Positions 1 to 12,424 of a DNA stretch of 64,000 bases are shown one piece after another. Position 1 is the first letter of the stretch; every line of letters starts with the position of its first letter. The position numbers and the translations under genes are program-made. The stretch comes from Gigaspora margarita (Eukaryota > Glomeromycota > Glomeromycetes > Diversisporales > Gigasporaceae), in the NCBI GenBank assembly GCA_009809945.1, contig WTPW01000639.1:52914-116913 (forward strand). The letters run 5' to 3'. The notes under the pieces are model-generated. The model was not told where the DNA came from. It was given only the letters and a program-made list of their open reading frames with translations, and did no database searches.

Positions 1-302
1 TTTGCGCAACTAGGTCGTAACTAAAAAGTTTAAAAATAAAGATATTATAAAGCGTGGCAAACTTTTTAAAACCAGTAAATTTTATTCATAGAAGTTATTT
101 ATTAAACCTATGTTAGCTGTTCTTTATAGAAAAGTTATAACATTTATTATATGACATTTTTTTAATAGTTTATTGTTATTAGCAATTTTAAAAAGCTTGC
201 CAGTAATGGTCATCTGCACATGATATCAGTATCAAAAAAGTATATAAATTTTGGGGTACATCTAGGAGTATCAAAAAAGTAAGTGCAGGAGTCTCAAAAA
301 CA

Positions 303-621
303 TACCGTATATTCCTGAAAATAAGCTACTCTGAAAATAAGCTACCCCCTGTTTTTTTTTAAAAATCTCAAAAAACGTATTAGCAGTTGCTACATATAAA
401 ACTTTTTTTATACTAAGTAAACTTCAAAAGTTCAATTAAGTAAAGTTGTTCAGCGCATCAAAATACACATATAGTAAAAATTTGGAGTCATTTGGACAAC
501 TTTTTATTAGTATGTTTTTCAATTTTTTCAAAAATGTCTATACGCTAAAAATAAGCTACCCCTATTTTTTTGTATAATTTTTGGCCCAAAAAAGGTAGCT
601 TATTTTCGGGAATATATGGTA
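303..621. mobile_element. Palindromic MITE, family 1, copy 1 (TA target)
   Basis: About 319 bp including the flanking TA dinucleotides. The ends are inverted repeats of the type TACCRTATATTCCYGAAAA, followed inward by AATAAGCTACC on both sides. There is no coding capacity. Two more copies lie at 1801-2116 and 4752-5068. Non-autonomous, probably mobilised by a TA-targeting (Tc1/mariner-like) transposase; the superfamily is inferred from the TA duplication only. Confidence 0.85.
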
Positions 622-639
622 AGTTTGTGTCTGGGAACT

Positions 640-1603
640 TCTTGCAATTTGTTTTGAAGTTGTTCACGCTTTTCTTCAGAATTATTCATAACGTGTTGTT
701 TTATAAGATCAGCTAAAGGTACTAAAAAAACTCATATTTATATTTATTTTACAATAATATTAATATATTAAATATATAATTTAATAATATTCTAATTAAG
801 TAAATATAGATCTAAGTTCAATGTCTTTGATAATTTGAAATGGCTGATTACGTTTTACAATCTATCATATTACCATGTCAGTAAATTTTTGCTAGCTAAA
901 AGGTTCACATTGGTGAGCTTTTAACATTTTCAAAACATTAGTACCACTTTTAGTATTTAATTTATTCAGTTCAGGCACTTTGCCTTTATATCTTTTGAGA
1001 TGCCTTAAAAGATTTGATGTCATTCCATTGGTATAGACCAACAAATTGCTACAAATATCATATATGGCACTGTCTGTTGCCTTCTTAAAATACTTCCATA
1101 CTATAGATCTATAAAATAAAAAAGGTGGTAAATAAAAAATATATACAGATTTTTAAAAGTAATCTTTGTATATATTACTTTTTATTTGTAGACACTTTAT
1201 TTGTAGATGCTTCATTTGTAGACGCTTCATTTGTAGACACTTCATCACAAGTTGAAGGTTCTACTTGAGATAATTTAGGTTCACCTTGGTGAGATTCATT
1301 AGAATGTAATTCATTTTGGGATGAAGCATCTTGGTTTGATTCATTTGAATCAGTTTGGTATGATTCATCTTGATGCAGATAAGGTAGTTTATCTAGGTGT
1401 GAGTAAAAACTACCGTAGTATGTAGATAATAACACATGTTCTTCAAATTCATCTTGAGAATGTGAATTTGTTGACATTGAAGTGTAAAACAAAGAAGAAA
1501 ATGATATGATAAAAAAAAAAAAAAAGCTCCAAATACACATATTTAAATTTTTTTTTTGAGCTTTTTTTATCAAAGTTTTTTCCATACTCAAGCTTTTTTT
1601 CAA
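640..1603 (-). pseudogene. Decayed BED-finger (hAT-like) transposase gene, N-terminal part
   Basis: The first exon (1179-1603) encodes a Ser/Asn/Thr-rich leader with a run of STNEA-type repeats (15-bp DNA unit, about 1190-1245). A GTAATA donor joins in phase to an exon ending near 1108 that reads SIVWKYFKKATDSAIYDIC, then SNLLRHLKRYKG. This is the pattern of a BED zinc finger (VW..F, CxxC, TSNLLRHL, H), but the first Cys and the final His are both Tyr. A further fragment near 640-720 reads PLADLIKQH. BED fingers are usual at the N-terminus of hAT transposases; no DDE core is visible, and the family-1 MITE at 303-621 follows directly. The missing zinc ligands and the in-frame stops beyond about 880 mark it as dead. 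Confidence 0.55.
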
Positions 1604-1800
1604 GCTTTTTCTTATGCTTTTAAACTACAGGTTTAAGTACAGGCTCTTATTAAATAAAGTTTTTATTTTTTTATCGCCATGTTGAATCATTGAATCGTAT
1701 ATAGAAGGCCTTTATTGACGGCATCTAATCATTTTAAGTTTGGCTAAAAAAAAATTATCCAATCAGCATTCAATATTATTCTAATAGACCGGGCTGGATA

Positions 1801-2116
1801 CTATATATGTTCAAAAATAAGCTACTTTTTTTGGCCAAAAAATTACATAAAAAAATGGGGGGTAGCTTATTTTGAAATATTGAGTTTTTTGAAAAAATTG
1901 AAAAACGTACTAATAAAAAGTTATCTGAATGATACCAAATTTTTAATATAAGTGTATTTTGATGTCCTGAACAAGTTTACTTAATGGCACTTTTGAGGTT
2001 TACTTAGTAAATTTAGTCTTTTATATGCAGCAACTGCTAACAGATTTTTTAAGATTTTTAAAAAAAATCAGGGGGTAGCTTATTTTAGGTAGTAGCTTAT
2101 TTTCGGACATATAAGG
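1801..2116. mobile_element. Palindromic MITE, family 1, copy 2 (inverted)
   Basis: 316 bp flanked by TA (1799-1800 and 2117-2118). Same ends and interior as the copy at 303-621 but in opposite orientation, including the AGCAACTGCTAA and TTTACTTAGTAAA blocks. No coding capacity. Confidence 0.85.
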
Positions 2117-2118
2117 TA

Positions 2119-3060
2119 TTACCTGAGCAGACCTTATACATGGGTCTGAACCCGTATCGATTCTGATAAATCATGGATCCAAACTTGGTCTGTTAACGGA
2201 CTGGACCCGAACTAGACCCAGATTTTTTGTAGAACACTATGTGTTATATATCTGGGACATGTAAAATTTTATAAATTTCAGCAATTTTGATTTATTTTGA
2301 CCAATAAAACTAATTTAAACAAGAATTTCAATTCAATTCTATTTAAAATATAAATATTGAGTATTTGAAAATAATTTTTACTTAAATTTTTCCTGCTCTC
2401 ATTTAAAATGCAAAGAAGTTAGTATAAAAATTTTTTAGTATTGAACTTGTTCAATAATATTATTTTCATATAATTTTTTATGATTTTGCCAATAAATTTC
2501 ATCAAATTTGGTCAAATTTTTGGCCATATTTTAAAAAATTTCAATTTGATCAAAAATTTTTGATTTCTTTCAAAAATTTATTTTCAAAAATTTTATGTAT
2601 TTCTGTCTGAGAGAATGAATCTTATAAAACTTTTACAACTTTTACAAATAGACTTCAATATGAATTGGGTCCCTCCAAAGTTTCTTAAAAACAGTATTGA
2701 CAATTATTTCTTTGCAAATATGTGGTATGACTGGTTACTTATTGGATTTCTAGAGACTAAGAGAAGTCAAATCTTTGCTAGTCTTTAAAAAACAACTGTG
2801 CATCATTCGTATAAGAAAGATTTACAAAGATTCTAGAAGCAAAACCGCCTAAAGACATCTTTTTCGCTATTATGAAACAATTAATACAAAAAATAACAGA
2901 AAGTGAAGAAGTCAAATTGTTCTAGAAAGTAATAACTACTAAGAAGAAGTATAGGAAACAATTATTTACTATCAAAGCTAGTGCTTCATTCGAAAGTTTA
3001 AGTTTGTAAGTTTTGTATATGTTTTTTGATTATATTAAATTAGTTTAGAAACATTTCTTT
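2119..3060. other. AT-rich stretch, no gene recognised
   Basis: Mostly A/T homopolymer runs. 2125-2235 holds a small GC-richer block with partial inverted symmetry around TGGGTCTGAACCCG, possibly a MITE remnant. 2650-3030 looks like mutated coding sequence with frequent stops; I cannot assign it. Confidence 0.4.
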
Positions 3061-3106
3061 TTAGAATATTCTCCATAGAAAAAGATTTTCTGAAGAAATT
3101 AATAAT

Positions 3107-4560
3107 ATGGCTCAACAAGATGCAAAAAGAGTGGAACTTGAAAATAACAATGAAGAAATTATTACACTTATAAGAATTAAATTTAGTACTCAAAGCAAAA
3201 AAGTAGAAAATAAAAAATATGAAAAAGCGGAGATCGATGAAGAACAAATAAAATTTTGGGCAGGAAACAATAACCAAACTAACAATCTAACAAATCAAAA
3301 GTTAGAATTATTCTCAACTTCTTATAAACTGATTCTTACACTATATAAGTTTAATATGATATTTCTTAAAGTTATTTCTGGATTTAAATTCTTTAAAAAT
3401 ATTCTTTAAAATAAGATATCCTAACATAGTAAATGAGATCAAAAATTATAAGGAAGAACAGAAAAGTCTAACTAGCCTAGAAACAACTCTTAAAGTATGG
3501 TTGCGAAAAACTTTATTATCAACTACTTCCAAGGAGTTATATAAATATTTTATGAAACAATTGCAAAGTGAAAATATTACAGACCAAGACAAGAAGTTAT
3601 ATGAAATATTTGAGTTAATGTTAAAGGAATTTTATTTAATGATTAATTCGTGATCTGCCTAAGAACTAGTGAACAAGCATAGTAAAAAGTAGAGATATAT
3701 ATTTACTATATATTTTTTGCCTTTTTTGAAATCTAGAGTTTTTCAAAGGACAAGCCAATTTTCTACTAAGTAAATATTTCTTTTATATTAAATAAAAGTT
3801 GTAGAGGAGGAAATTTCGGTCATAATAGCAGTTAAATTATTAAAATCAGCCCAGTAAATTGCAAGATATGAGCATTTTTGTCTTGCAATTGTATGTTTAT
3901 TTTTTGTTTATACCATATAGTTGCAAAAACAAAAATGCTCATATCTCGTAATCCATTGCGCTGATTTTAAAGATTTAACTGCTATTATAACCAGAATTTT
4001 TTTTACTATAACATTTACTTGATGTAAAAGAAATATTTACTTAGTATAAAATTGATTACCCTTTAGGAAACTTCAGATTCCAAAAAAAACAAAAAACAAT
4101 AGTAAATTTCTCTACAATTAACTATGTTATTTCACTAGTTTTTAGGTGGATCATGAATTAATATAATCCAAAACATGTTTTCGTAAGGCATAATTTAGAG
4201 AGAAAATTTCTTGTTTAAAGGGTGTTAACACCTTTTAAACTTGTCAAATATGTGTTTCGAACTATTACAATATATTGGATTGAAAAAGAAATAATATCAA
4301 CAAAGGCAACAGAGTTTGTAGATAATCCAATTGGTGAGCTAGTATCCAAAAAAGCTAATGCACTAGCTACAGATCTTATATATAATATAGATGTAATTAA
4401 TATGGAATCATTAGGAGGTCTCTTCCAACAAGATAGAAAACATACTTTTAAGGATTCGGAAAAGATCTTCAATACTGAAACAAACATTCTCCTTACAAGT
4501 TTCTGAAAGTATCTTGGTGCTAATGTTGAGACCACCAAAAAATTTAAAACATTCAATATT
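3107..4560 (+). pseudogene. Unrecognised protein-coding remnant interrupted by a MITE
   Basis: Three coding-like blocks lie in order. 3107-3409 is a Glu/Lys/Asn-rich, coiled-coil-like stretch. About 3384-3651 is a different frame with residues such as KELYKYFMKQLQSENI. 4219-4506 contains NPIGELVSKKANALATDLIY and then a TGA stop, after which reading continues as KYLGANVETTKKF. The hairpin element at 3643-4160 separates blocks two and three. Amino-acid composition and continuity look protein-coding, but stops and frame changes show it is broken. I do not recognise the family; host gene and transposon-borne gene are equally possible. Confidence 0.35.
3643..4160. mobile_element. Long-hairpin MITE, about 518 bp
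   Basis: Nearly the whole element is one imperfect inverted repeat. TTAATTCGTGATCTGCC on the left pairs with GGTGGATCATGAATTAA on the right. Inner arms carry CTACTAAGTAAATATTTC and its complement, and GCAAGATATGAGCATTTTTG with its complement about 60 bp apart. No ORF. Ends are set to within a few bases. Confidence 0.7.
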
Positions 4561-4751
4561 CAAATCATTGGTATACAAATTATTTCTTATATTAATATAT
4601 ACTAATATTAATATATTGGTATTGATATAACAATTTTTGTAGAAGTTCGAATTACGCTAATAGAAGTATCTCTTTACAAACCATGGATCTGCAAAGAGAT
4701 TGAAGTCAGAAGCACAATTTTTCTATTTGCTTTATCCTCTATAGGAGAATA

Positions 4752-5068
4752 CCATATATTCCCAAAAATAAGCGACTCCGAAAATAAGCAACCCCTCTGA
4801 TTTTTTTCAAAAATCTCAAAAAATGCGTTTTCAGTTGCTACATATAAAAGTCTAAATTTTACTAAGTAAACCTCAAAAGTGCCATTAAGTAAACTTGTTC
4901 AGAGCACAAAAATACACTAACAATAAAAATTTCACGTTATTTAAATAACTTTTTATTAGTAAGTTTTTCAATTTTTCAAAAAATTCAATAATTCGAAAAT
5001 AAGCAACCCCCCGCTTTTTTGTGTAATTTTTGGCCAAAAAAAGGTTGCTTATTTTTGGGAATATATGG
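4752..5068. mobile_element. Palindromic MITE, family 1, copy 3
   Basis: 317 bp, flanked by TA at 4750-4751 and 5069-5070. Ends CCATATATTCCCAAAAATAAG and its complement. Same orientation as the copy at 303-621. Its right-hand TA is directly followed by the TA of the next element. Confidence 0.85.
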
Positions 5069-5072
5069 TATA

Positions 5073-5858
5073 AGGTGGTCTGCCCTATTTCCACAAACTA
5101 CCCTATTTCCACAAACAGTAAAGAACAGTAAATATCTTTTAATTCACTAGCTTTATTTGGGGTAATTTTACTATTAAAATAATTACCTTAGTTAAACATT
5201 TTAAACAAGCCCATAACTGCTAAAATTTGATTACAGAATTTTAAGATTATTTAAAGGTTTGTTTCCAATTTAGTTATTTTAATACATAAACTAATTTATA
5301 GAATTGCTAATAACTTTTGATCTACTTATCCGTTTTGAGTGATTTAACTACCAAAATGTTCGTCTCAATGAGACGATTCTGACAAGCTCAAAATCATTAA
5401 AATCCAATCACAGGATCCTGAGATCGTTCAACTTTTGTGTGATTTTAATAGTGATTTTAATAGTGTTTTATAGCTTTAAAATAATAAAAATATTATTATA
5501 AAAAAGTTGAACGATCTTGGGATCCTGTGATTGGATTTTGATGATTTTAGGCTCATTGGAATCGTCTTATTGAGGTGAATATTTTGGTAGTTAAATCATT
5601 CAAAATGGGTCAATGGATCAAAATCTGTTTTACTATTTGTGGAAATAGGTCGCACCTTTAAATTTTTATAAAATTTATAGGATATTTTTTTTATTAACTA
5701 AAAAAAAAATTATACATATATAGTTGGTTTAATTTTTATATATTTAAATAATAAATTAGTTATAGATTATATATACATAATTTTATAAAAAGATATTTAT
5801 TTTTTAAAAAATTTTGTATGTAGCAAAAAAAAGTTTGTGGAAATAGGGCAGTCTACCT
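5073..5858. mobile_element. TA-flanked TIR element (CTGCCCTATTTCC ends)
   Basis: About 786 bp between TA at 5071-5072 and 5859-5860. Termini read AAGGTGGTCTGCCCTATTTCC and the complement of AAGGTAGACTGCCCTATTTCC. A second, internal inverted repeat covers about 5330-5640 (TTTTGAGTGATTTAACTACC against its complement, and CAATCACAGGATCC against GGATCCTGTGATTG). No ORF. Non-autonomous DNA element. Confidence 0.8.
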
Positions 5859-5985
5859 TATGCATATTTTTGAGCTCATGGTATATTATATAGTATGTTA
5901 TTCAGTTGTTATTTTGTTCAATCCTATCAAAATAAGTTATTAATTTTTGTGCATATATGACGGACTTCTCAAGTACCAAGAAGTT

Positions 5986-6165
5986 AGGACCCTGAAATAT
6001 ACATAGATAGGTCAGGTTAATTATAGGGTTACTAAAAAAGGAAAGATCTGCAGAAAAAACTTCAAAAATAAGCAAAAAATTACTATAAATAGAAAAGATC
6101 TGCATAAAAAACCTCAAAAATAAGCAAACTCATACCTGACCTATCTATGTATATTTCGGGGTTCT
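5986..6165. mobile_element. 180-bp MITE with 8-bp target-site duplication
   Basis: Flanked by AAGAAGTT at 5978-5985 and 6166-6173. Inverted ends AGGACCCTGAAATATACATA and the complement of AGAACCCCGAAATATACATA. Inside are two direct copies of a block around AAGATCTGCA..AAAAA. The 8-bp duplication suggests a hAT-type origin. Confidence 0.8.
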
Positions 6166-6169
6166 AAGA

Positions 6170-7676
6170 AGTTATACAAGAGTTGTCTAAAGAAACTAAT
6201 AGAGTAAAAAAATAACTTCAGAAATATTTTCAGATTAGTGGAATAAGATTTCATAATAATCTGCAATCTACAAACAACCGAAATAGTGCTTAATAGTAGC
6301 CTATTTGTTTTGTTTTTTCAGAGATATGGTGCAAACAGATTAATTGCATCAAATTTTTATAGTAGTGCTAAAAATTTTGTCAATCATTTATTTATAAAAT
6401 TGAATTTGATTAGTTAAAATTTTTATATGTATTTTAATTTTTTTATATATAGTGCTAAAAATTTGAAAAACTTATAAATTTAAAATTACATCTTTTCAAT
6501 AACAAGAACAAATTCTTAAAATAAAATACATAGTTTGATAAATATTGTCAAAAGCTATCAAATTACTTATTTTATTTTGCAACTTTAAAATTTTTTATTA
6601 AGTAGATACAATTTAAAAAAATTATTAATCGATTTGATGTCTTTAGACTATTTGCACTATATTGTAATCGAAATGTTTAATTGGGTCGATGGATCAGGTC
6701 TTTGTTAGAAGAAATTTTAAGACAAAGAGGCTTTTATTAAATAGATCTTAAGGTATCACTATGAATTATAATGTTCTTTAGTACAAAAGAGATCCTTTTT
6801 ATACTTATAATTCTATACTATCTTGAAACTATTTATAAGAGATTTGATATACTAATGTAATGATCTCATGCATAACGATCTTATGCATAACGAATGATGC
6901 ATAACGACAAAGTAAACAGTATTACAGGGTAGCAATACAAAACTAAAAAAATAAATAAAGAAATAAAAATAACTAAATAATAAATAACTATACTAAAAGA
7001 AAAGAAAATAAAATAAAATAAAATAATAATGATTGTGAAGCGAAGGGTTTGATAGTAGTCATGTGATCGCTATAGTGCATTATAAACATGTGACTATCAT
7101 AATACGAAAGCCAAAAATATTACTATATTACAATATGTTATATGAGTTTTATCTAATTTTATTAGTATTATATATATACATATATAGTATACATAGGCAA
7201 TCACTAAAATTACGCTGATTTTTTTTATATTACAAATTGACAGTATCTATATGTAGTTTATTCCTAACCTGAGATATAACATATTTGATATTACTCTTAC
7301 TTTTAGATCTAAAATAGAATTTGCCATGAACAATTTAATTTGTTTTATATATACGATCTGTTGAATTTTATTATCGCTAAAGCTAACAAAGATATTATAA
7401 ACCTTTCATGCTCTTTTTGCTTTTTTCAGTATATTTTCACAACCTTTTCAGAAAGTTGAGTTCTAATTTCATCATAAATCTTTTTTGGGTTTCATGTTCT
7501 TTCATTTGGTATCTCTATAGTGGAGGTGATATTTCTCTAAATTCTTTCTAAAATAATAACTCTTTAGGGCCTTATAATGTCCATTTTCTAAAGACATGAC
7601 ATTTTTCAAATTTTATTTTTCTTTGCATATAAGTAGGTTATTCTGATATTTCATCATAATATATTAACAAAAAAAG
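6170..7676. other. Low-complexity AT-rich DNA, no gene recognised
   Basis: Contains microsatellite-like runs (6950-7030, AAATAA units; 7160-7190, TATATA) and no ORF with protein-like composition. I see no supported feature here. Confidence 0.4.
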
Positions 7677-7690
7677 AATATATATGTAGT

Positions 7691-8699
7691 TGTTGGGTAT
7701 AGGGCCCGTAGCCTAGTGGTCTTGGCGCCTATACCCTACACTAGAGGTTCCTGGTTAAAGTCTTAGTAAAGGAAGAAGAAAGAATTTACGAATATTTGTA
7801 CTATACTCAGTGGAAGTCCACGTGAATACTTAATCGTTAGAAGTTTCTGGTCAGAAGGTTGTTATGTGGAGAAAGAATAGGAGAACACATAGGAACCTGC
7901 GGAAACAGGTCTATGATGAAAGAAACACCTCTGGCACATGTGAAAGAACCAAAATAGAAAATTACGAATACAGAGAGAAGTAAGTAGCTGTACTTGGAGA
8001 CGTGTAAAAAACATCAGAAAGCAGGGTTTTACTGAGCTAGGAGTGGTAACATGAAAAAAAGGTATGCAAAAGCCATGATGGGCACACCAACAGAAACCAC
8101 CAATCACTGCGCACGAAAACTGGAAGTAGGCCTGTTGCCTACGAACCATAGTTGGAAGTAACTTTGGTTATGCAACATAGCCTATACCTAACCAATGTCA
8201 GGAGTTTCCTTATATGAAAGACTGCTGCATACTGTAATCTGAAAAAAGACAGATAAATTAGTTTGGGCGATAGCATTATCCAGGTCCAGGATAAAGAAGT
8301 TAAGTTGTAGGCTGTTAAGGTAAGAAGATGGAAGCCTTACCAAAACGGGCACCTGGCATTCTTCTGTAATACCAAACAGGAAGTAAAATCAAGCAATGAT
8401 TTATGACTGCTGTGGCTATTACCGATTACCTGTTTGGGAGTTTAAGTAAGACCAGTATGAGAGATGCGGGGAATGTGTTTGTAAAATAATAAAGTAGGTT
8501 CAGATGCATAAAAATCCCATTATGATACATACGGGGGTTTTATAAATGGGTAAAGCTTAGATTAGAAGTAAAGTAGCTCTAGTTTCTTATTTTGGAAAAA
8601 TTAGTAATATGGTAGAATATGTAAAAAGTATCCTATGGAAATATTAATAAAACTAAGAGAGAAAATAAATCTTGCTTTAAAAAAAAAAAAAAAAATATA
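7691..8699 (+). mobile_element. tRNA-headed SINE-like retroelement, family S1 (about 1 kb)
   Basis: Starts with a tRNA-like head: GTAGCCTAGTGGTC resembles a pol III A box and GGTTCCTGGTTAAAGTC a B box, about 40 bases apart. It ends with AAATAAATCTTGCTT and a poly(A) run. Flanked by a 14-bp duplication, AATATATATGTAGT (7677-7690 and about 8700-8713), the hallmark of LINE-assisted insertion. No significant ORF: the minus-strand open stretch at 7862-8149 has no family features. At about 1 kb it is long for a SINE; a processed non-coding RNA copy with a tRNA-like 5' end is an alternative. Confidence 0.7.
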
Positions 8700-8713
8700 T
8701 ATATATATGTAGT

Positions 8714-10374
8714 CATATGGGCCAATCTGAATACTCAACCTAAATTTGTATCACCAAATTTGAGGATCATATTTAAATTGTTCAATCAAAATCATGAATT
8801 TTATTAATACTAATAAAATAAAAAAGAATATAAAGAAAACTTCTGTTAAACTATATAATAACTTAGATAAAACTTTACTAGTATATTGCTATTAATGCTA
8901 ATTTGTCTGATCAAAAAATAGTATAAACTTAGCTTATAACAACAAAAATAAAGAAATAAAAATCTTAGATTGTTCGCAATTATGTTAAATCTAAAATCCT
9001 CGATCAAAAAATAGGTTCATATCCTATCTATTGTTTCTATTTAGCAATATAAATTTTGAATTATTTTTAGTTTAACAAGTTTTTTATTTACTTATTTATG
9101 TTTTATAATTTAGATTGGATAGGTAGATTTTTAGTTGTTAGATGAAAATTAGTACTATAGTCTGAATTATTCTTTTTCTCTTTGAATCATATTTTTGGTT
9201 GGAAAGATTTTGGTGTGTATTTTTTTATTAGCCTATTTTTCTATATTTTTATTTTTTTGTCTTTACTACCATAATCTATTAATTTCTAATTATTATTAAT
9301 TAAAATTTATAGATAAAACTATCAGAAGGTGCTAAAACTATCATGGTTATTAAAACTGCTCAAATATAGACAACATTGCATTTTCTAAAATTTAAATTAT
9401 TTAATTTACTATGTTTCTATTTTAAATTATTCGAAATAATAAGTTTATATTTTAGTTTAGAATCATTTGTATAGGCAGTTTATAGTTTAGATTATTTAAT
9501 ATAATACAAGTTTACTCTTGTTATAGTGAAATTTGGGCTAAGAAACAAAAAAAAAATTTTTTGAAAGTTCTAAAGTTAACCAAACAAGAATATAGCAAGC
9601 TTTTAAAATTGCTATGTAGATAGTATGCAAGTCCTTAAAATATTTTATAATTATTGTAATAGCTTATACTAAGATTGGCTTATGCTAAGAATTTAAATTA
9701 TTTTATTATGAAATTATAAAATTTTAGAAAGCTTTTTCAGAAGAAGTTTGTTTATATAGTTTGGTTAGGGTTTAGAGTTAGGGTTAAGGGTTAGGGTTAT
9801 TAATAAAAAAGTATTTGTGAATTTTAATAGATATTATAAATTTAAATAGAGATTCTAGATCTTAGCATAAACCAATTTTAATATAAGCTGCTACAATTAT
9901 TAAATTATCTATTTATTTTAAAAAATATAACTTTTAATTCTAAATATTGGCAATTTAAGTTAATTCTATTTTTAATATAAAATATTAAGTTTTTCTTAAA
10001 TTAGATAGTATCCAACTATATTACCAGTAGTATATCTAGAAATATTTCTATCATATGGCATGCTGTTTTCTGATAAAAAGAATATTTATCATTGCTATGA
10101 TAACTGCACCCTATAATTTATTTTCTTGTCCTAAAGATATGATATAGATGTTAATCTATAATAATAAGAAAATAAACAAAAATTTGCTATTACCAAGCAT
10201 GAGTATATTATTTATATAATTTGAGTCATCTTTTTTTATTACTTTGTTTTGTACTGTTATAGAACAAGTAGTTAATATTATTTTATTAGTATATTATTTG
10301 TTTTATTTTATTATTTTATTATTAGTATTTTATATATTATGATTTGAGAAGTTAAATATTTAGAATAGTTCATA
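8714..10374. other. AT-rich intergenic DNA
   Basis: No coding sequence recognised. The only distinct signal is the telomere-like block at 9764-9800, listed separately. Confidence 0.4.
9764..9800 (+). repeat. Interstitial telomere-type repeat (TTAGGG)
   Basis: Five imperfect TTAGGG units in about 37 bp (TTAGGGTTTAGAG, TTAGGGTTAAGGG, TTAGGGTT). TTAGGG is the usual telomere unit in filamentous fungi; here it is internal and degenerate, so a double-strand-break repair scar or a chance A/T-rich expansion is more likely than a chromosome end. Confidence 0.6.
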
Positions 10375-10585
10375 TTGCTTATAATGCTTATACTACTTAT
10401 AACGCTTATAACGCTTATACACTTATAACACTTATATCACTTATAATGCTTATACTACTTATACTGCTTATAATACTTATAACACTTATACTACTTATAA
10501 CACTTATATCACTTATAATGCTTATATCGCTTATAATAATTGTAATGTTTATTATTGTAAATTAACACTTATAACGCTTATTCTA
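10375..10585. repeat. 9-10 bp minisatellite (CTTATAAYR units)
   Basis: About 20 imperfect tandem copies of a unit like ACGCTTATA or ACACTTATA, with variation mostly at two positions. No coding function. Confidence 0.85.
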
Positions 10586-10758
10586 AAATGTATTTAAAGA
10601 CACATAAATTCCCTTAGTCAAATTAGACCAAAACACCCACTTCTCTTTATATTTATTAAATATCTTGTAAAAGGAATTTCTTAGGAATAGAAGCCTAGGA
10701 ATAGCTCTTTTGCTTATTATTATTAATAAAGAAACTATTATTAAAATATAAATACTGT

Positions 10759-11713
10759 CACAGGGTGTGATGATATAGCGAGTTGGGTTGTTGTCACCTT
10801 CCAAGTGACAGATGCAGAGTTCGAATTCCACTAGAGACAGTTTTGAAAATTGCATCTGTATTATGGTAACTGATTTGCACTTTAACTAATTGGATCTTCG
10901 ATCTGTAACCTGGGTGATACCAAGTTATTGGGAGCTGACTGACTTGTATAATATTATATAAGGAAAAAAGAAGCATATAAATCCTGGGAATTAGCAGAAC
11001 AGAACCTGTTTGGCAAGACCCGAGTGGAGAAGTACCTGACTTTTGATAGTGCTAGAGGAAAAGGATCTTGAACGGTGACTGATCGGAAGAAACCAATGAC
11101 AAAAAGGATTGGAGGACCCTACCAAACGGACCGCTAGAGTCAGACCGAAGGAAAAGGATATGAGTTTTGTAAGCATGTACCAAGGGGAGGGAGACTATTG
11201 GCATCCTAACGCCAGACTGACCACCCTTCCGGGTTTTAGAATTGGGAGTAGGAATGCGGATGGGGAAAAGGATCCAGAAGAGTGACTGACTAGGTACTGG
11301 GATTGGAGAACTTCATAAGGGCAAGAAATAGATAACAGTAGTACCGAAGTGTAGATAAAACTTGTGCAGGACAGGAACTGCTCTACCAGGTCTCTTACTG
11401 AGGATAAATTAGTCCTAAGAGAGATAAAAAAGAATCTGGATCTTGTTCTGATAATACAAGAGGGATTGGCAGACGGCAATGATCAGAGGGTTTAAAATAG
11501 ACAATGACCAGTATACGGGTTGCAGGTATAGCAGCTAGTGTAGAACCTTTGGATGGCTACTTAAATAGGCAACCAAAAGTTGCAGGTGTGGCTAGTTGTA
11601 CTTTCATCAATGTACTATATCAGGTGATCTCCATGTAGGAAGCCTATGATCTTAAATATCTTAAATCAAACTCTTACTCCTGAAGTAAGCACCTTAACTT
11701 GAAAAAAAAATAA
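10759..11713 (+). mobile_element. tRNA-headed SINE-like retroelement, family S2, diverged copy
   Basis: 955 bp flanked by ATAAATACTGT (10748-10758 and 11714-11724). The head has TAGCGAGTTGGGTTG (A-box-like) and GAGTTCGAATTCC (B-box-like). The body matches the copy at about 48730-49693 throughout, for example GCATGTACCAAGGGGA and CCCTTCCGGG. The 3' part holds the core shared with family S3 (GGGTTGCAGGTATAGCAGC near 11517). Ends in an A-rich tail. Minus-strand open stretches inside it are not genes. Confidence 0.8.
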
Positions 11714-12240
11714 ATAAATACTGTTATGGACTGCTTACAGAGAAGAGTATAATTTCTTACAGACTAAAGAATTATACCTGCTTCTTGAACACTACTATAA
11801 ACTGTTAAAGGATCTCTATAGCTATGTCATTGTTATAGTAAGAAGTAAAAGAAGGCCTCCCTACTATAACATTTGTACCTTCTGGTAGAAATCTTTTAAA
11901 ACATTTAGATATTATTAATTATCTACTCTACCTTGCTGCTATTCGTCCAAAAAGAACTCTTTCTTATATTTTTGCTATTATCATCTTATCTTGCTACTGT
12001 TTACTTTTATCTTGCTACTGTTTAATCTTTCTTGCTGCTGTTTATTCTCTCTTGCTGCTATTTATCTACTCTTTTCTCTCCGAACTAACTTTAGCTGCTG
12101 TATTCTAGTAATTGCATTTACTAACAAATACTACTAACACTTAACTACTTTAAGGATTTAGCTTGAAAGTCATAAAGCATATGACTACTGATATTAATGA
12201 ATTATATAATTGACATATTAGAAATCACATTTTTTCTTTA
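11714..12240. other. Intergenic, with a small minisatellite at 11930-12070
   Basis: About five imperfect 20-23 bp repeats of the form CTTGCTGCTGTTTATTCT. Nothing else recognised. Confidence 0.5.
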
Positions 12241-12424
12241 CAGTCTACTCCCACAATAGTCATATCCGAAATAGTCACATTTTCTTGAGACTATATACCA
12301 ATCATTTGCAGTAATATAAAATTAACTCTCACTATAATCACATGATGTGACTATTATTATATTTCTCTCGCTATTATCACGTCAAGTTTCTGCCAGACAG
12401 TGTGACTATAGCGGGAGTAGACTA
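12241..12424. mobile_element. 184-bp MITE, TA-flanked
   Basis: Between TA at 12239-12240 and 12425-12426. Ends CAGTCTACTCCCACAATAGTCA and the complement of TAGTCTACTCCCGCTATAGTCAC; the arms diverge inward. Non-coding. Confidence 0.7.

Noticed and set aside
7700-7775. tRNA-like sequence as a functional tRNA gene
   Set aside because: The acceptor and anticodon arms do not fold as a standard tRNA; box-like words at the start of a poly(A)-tailed, target-duplicated element point to a SINE head. The same applies at 10765, 48735 and 60675.
9764-9800. A true chromosome end
   Set aside because: Only five imperfect units with ordinary sequence on both sides.
10375-10585. CRISPR-like array
   Set aside because: Units are 9-10 bp in direct tandem without spacers; it is a minisatellite in eukaryotic DNA.
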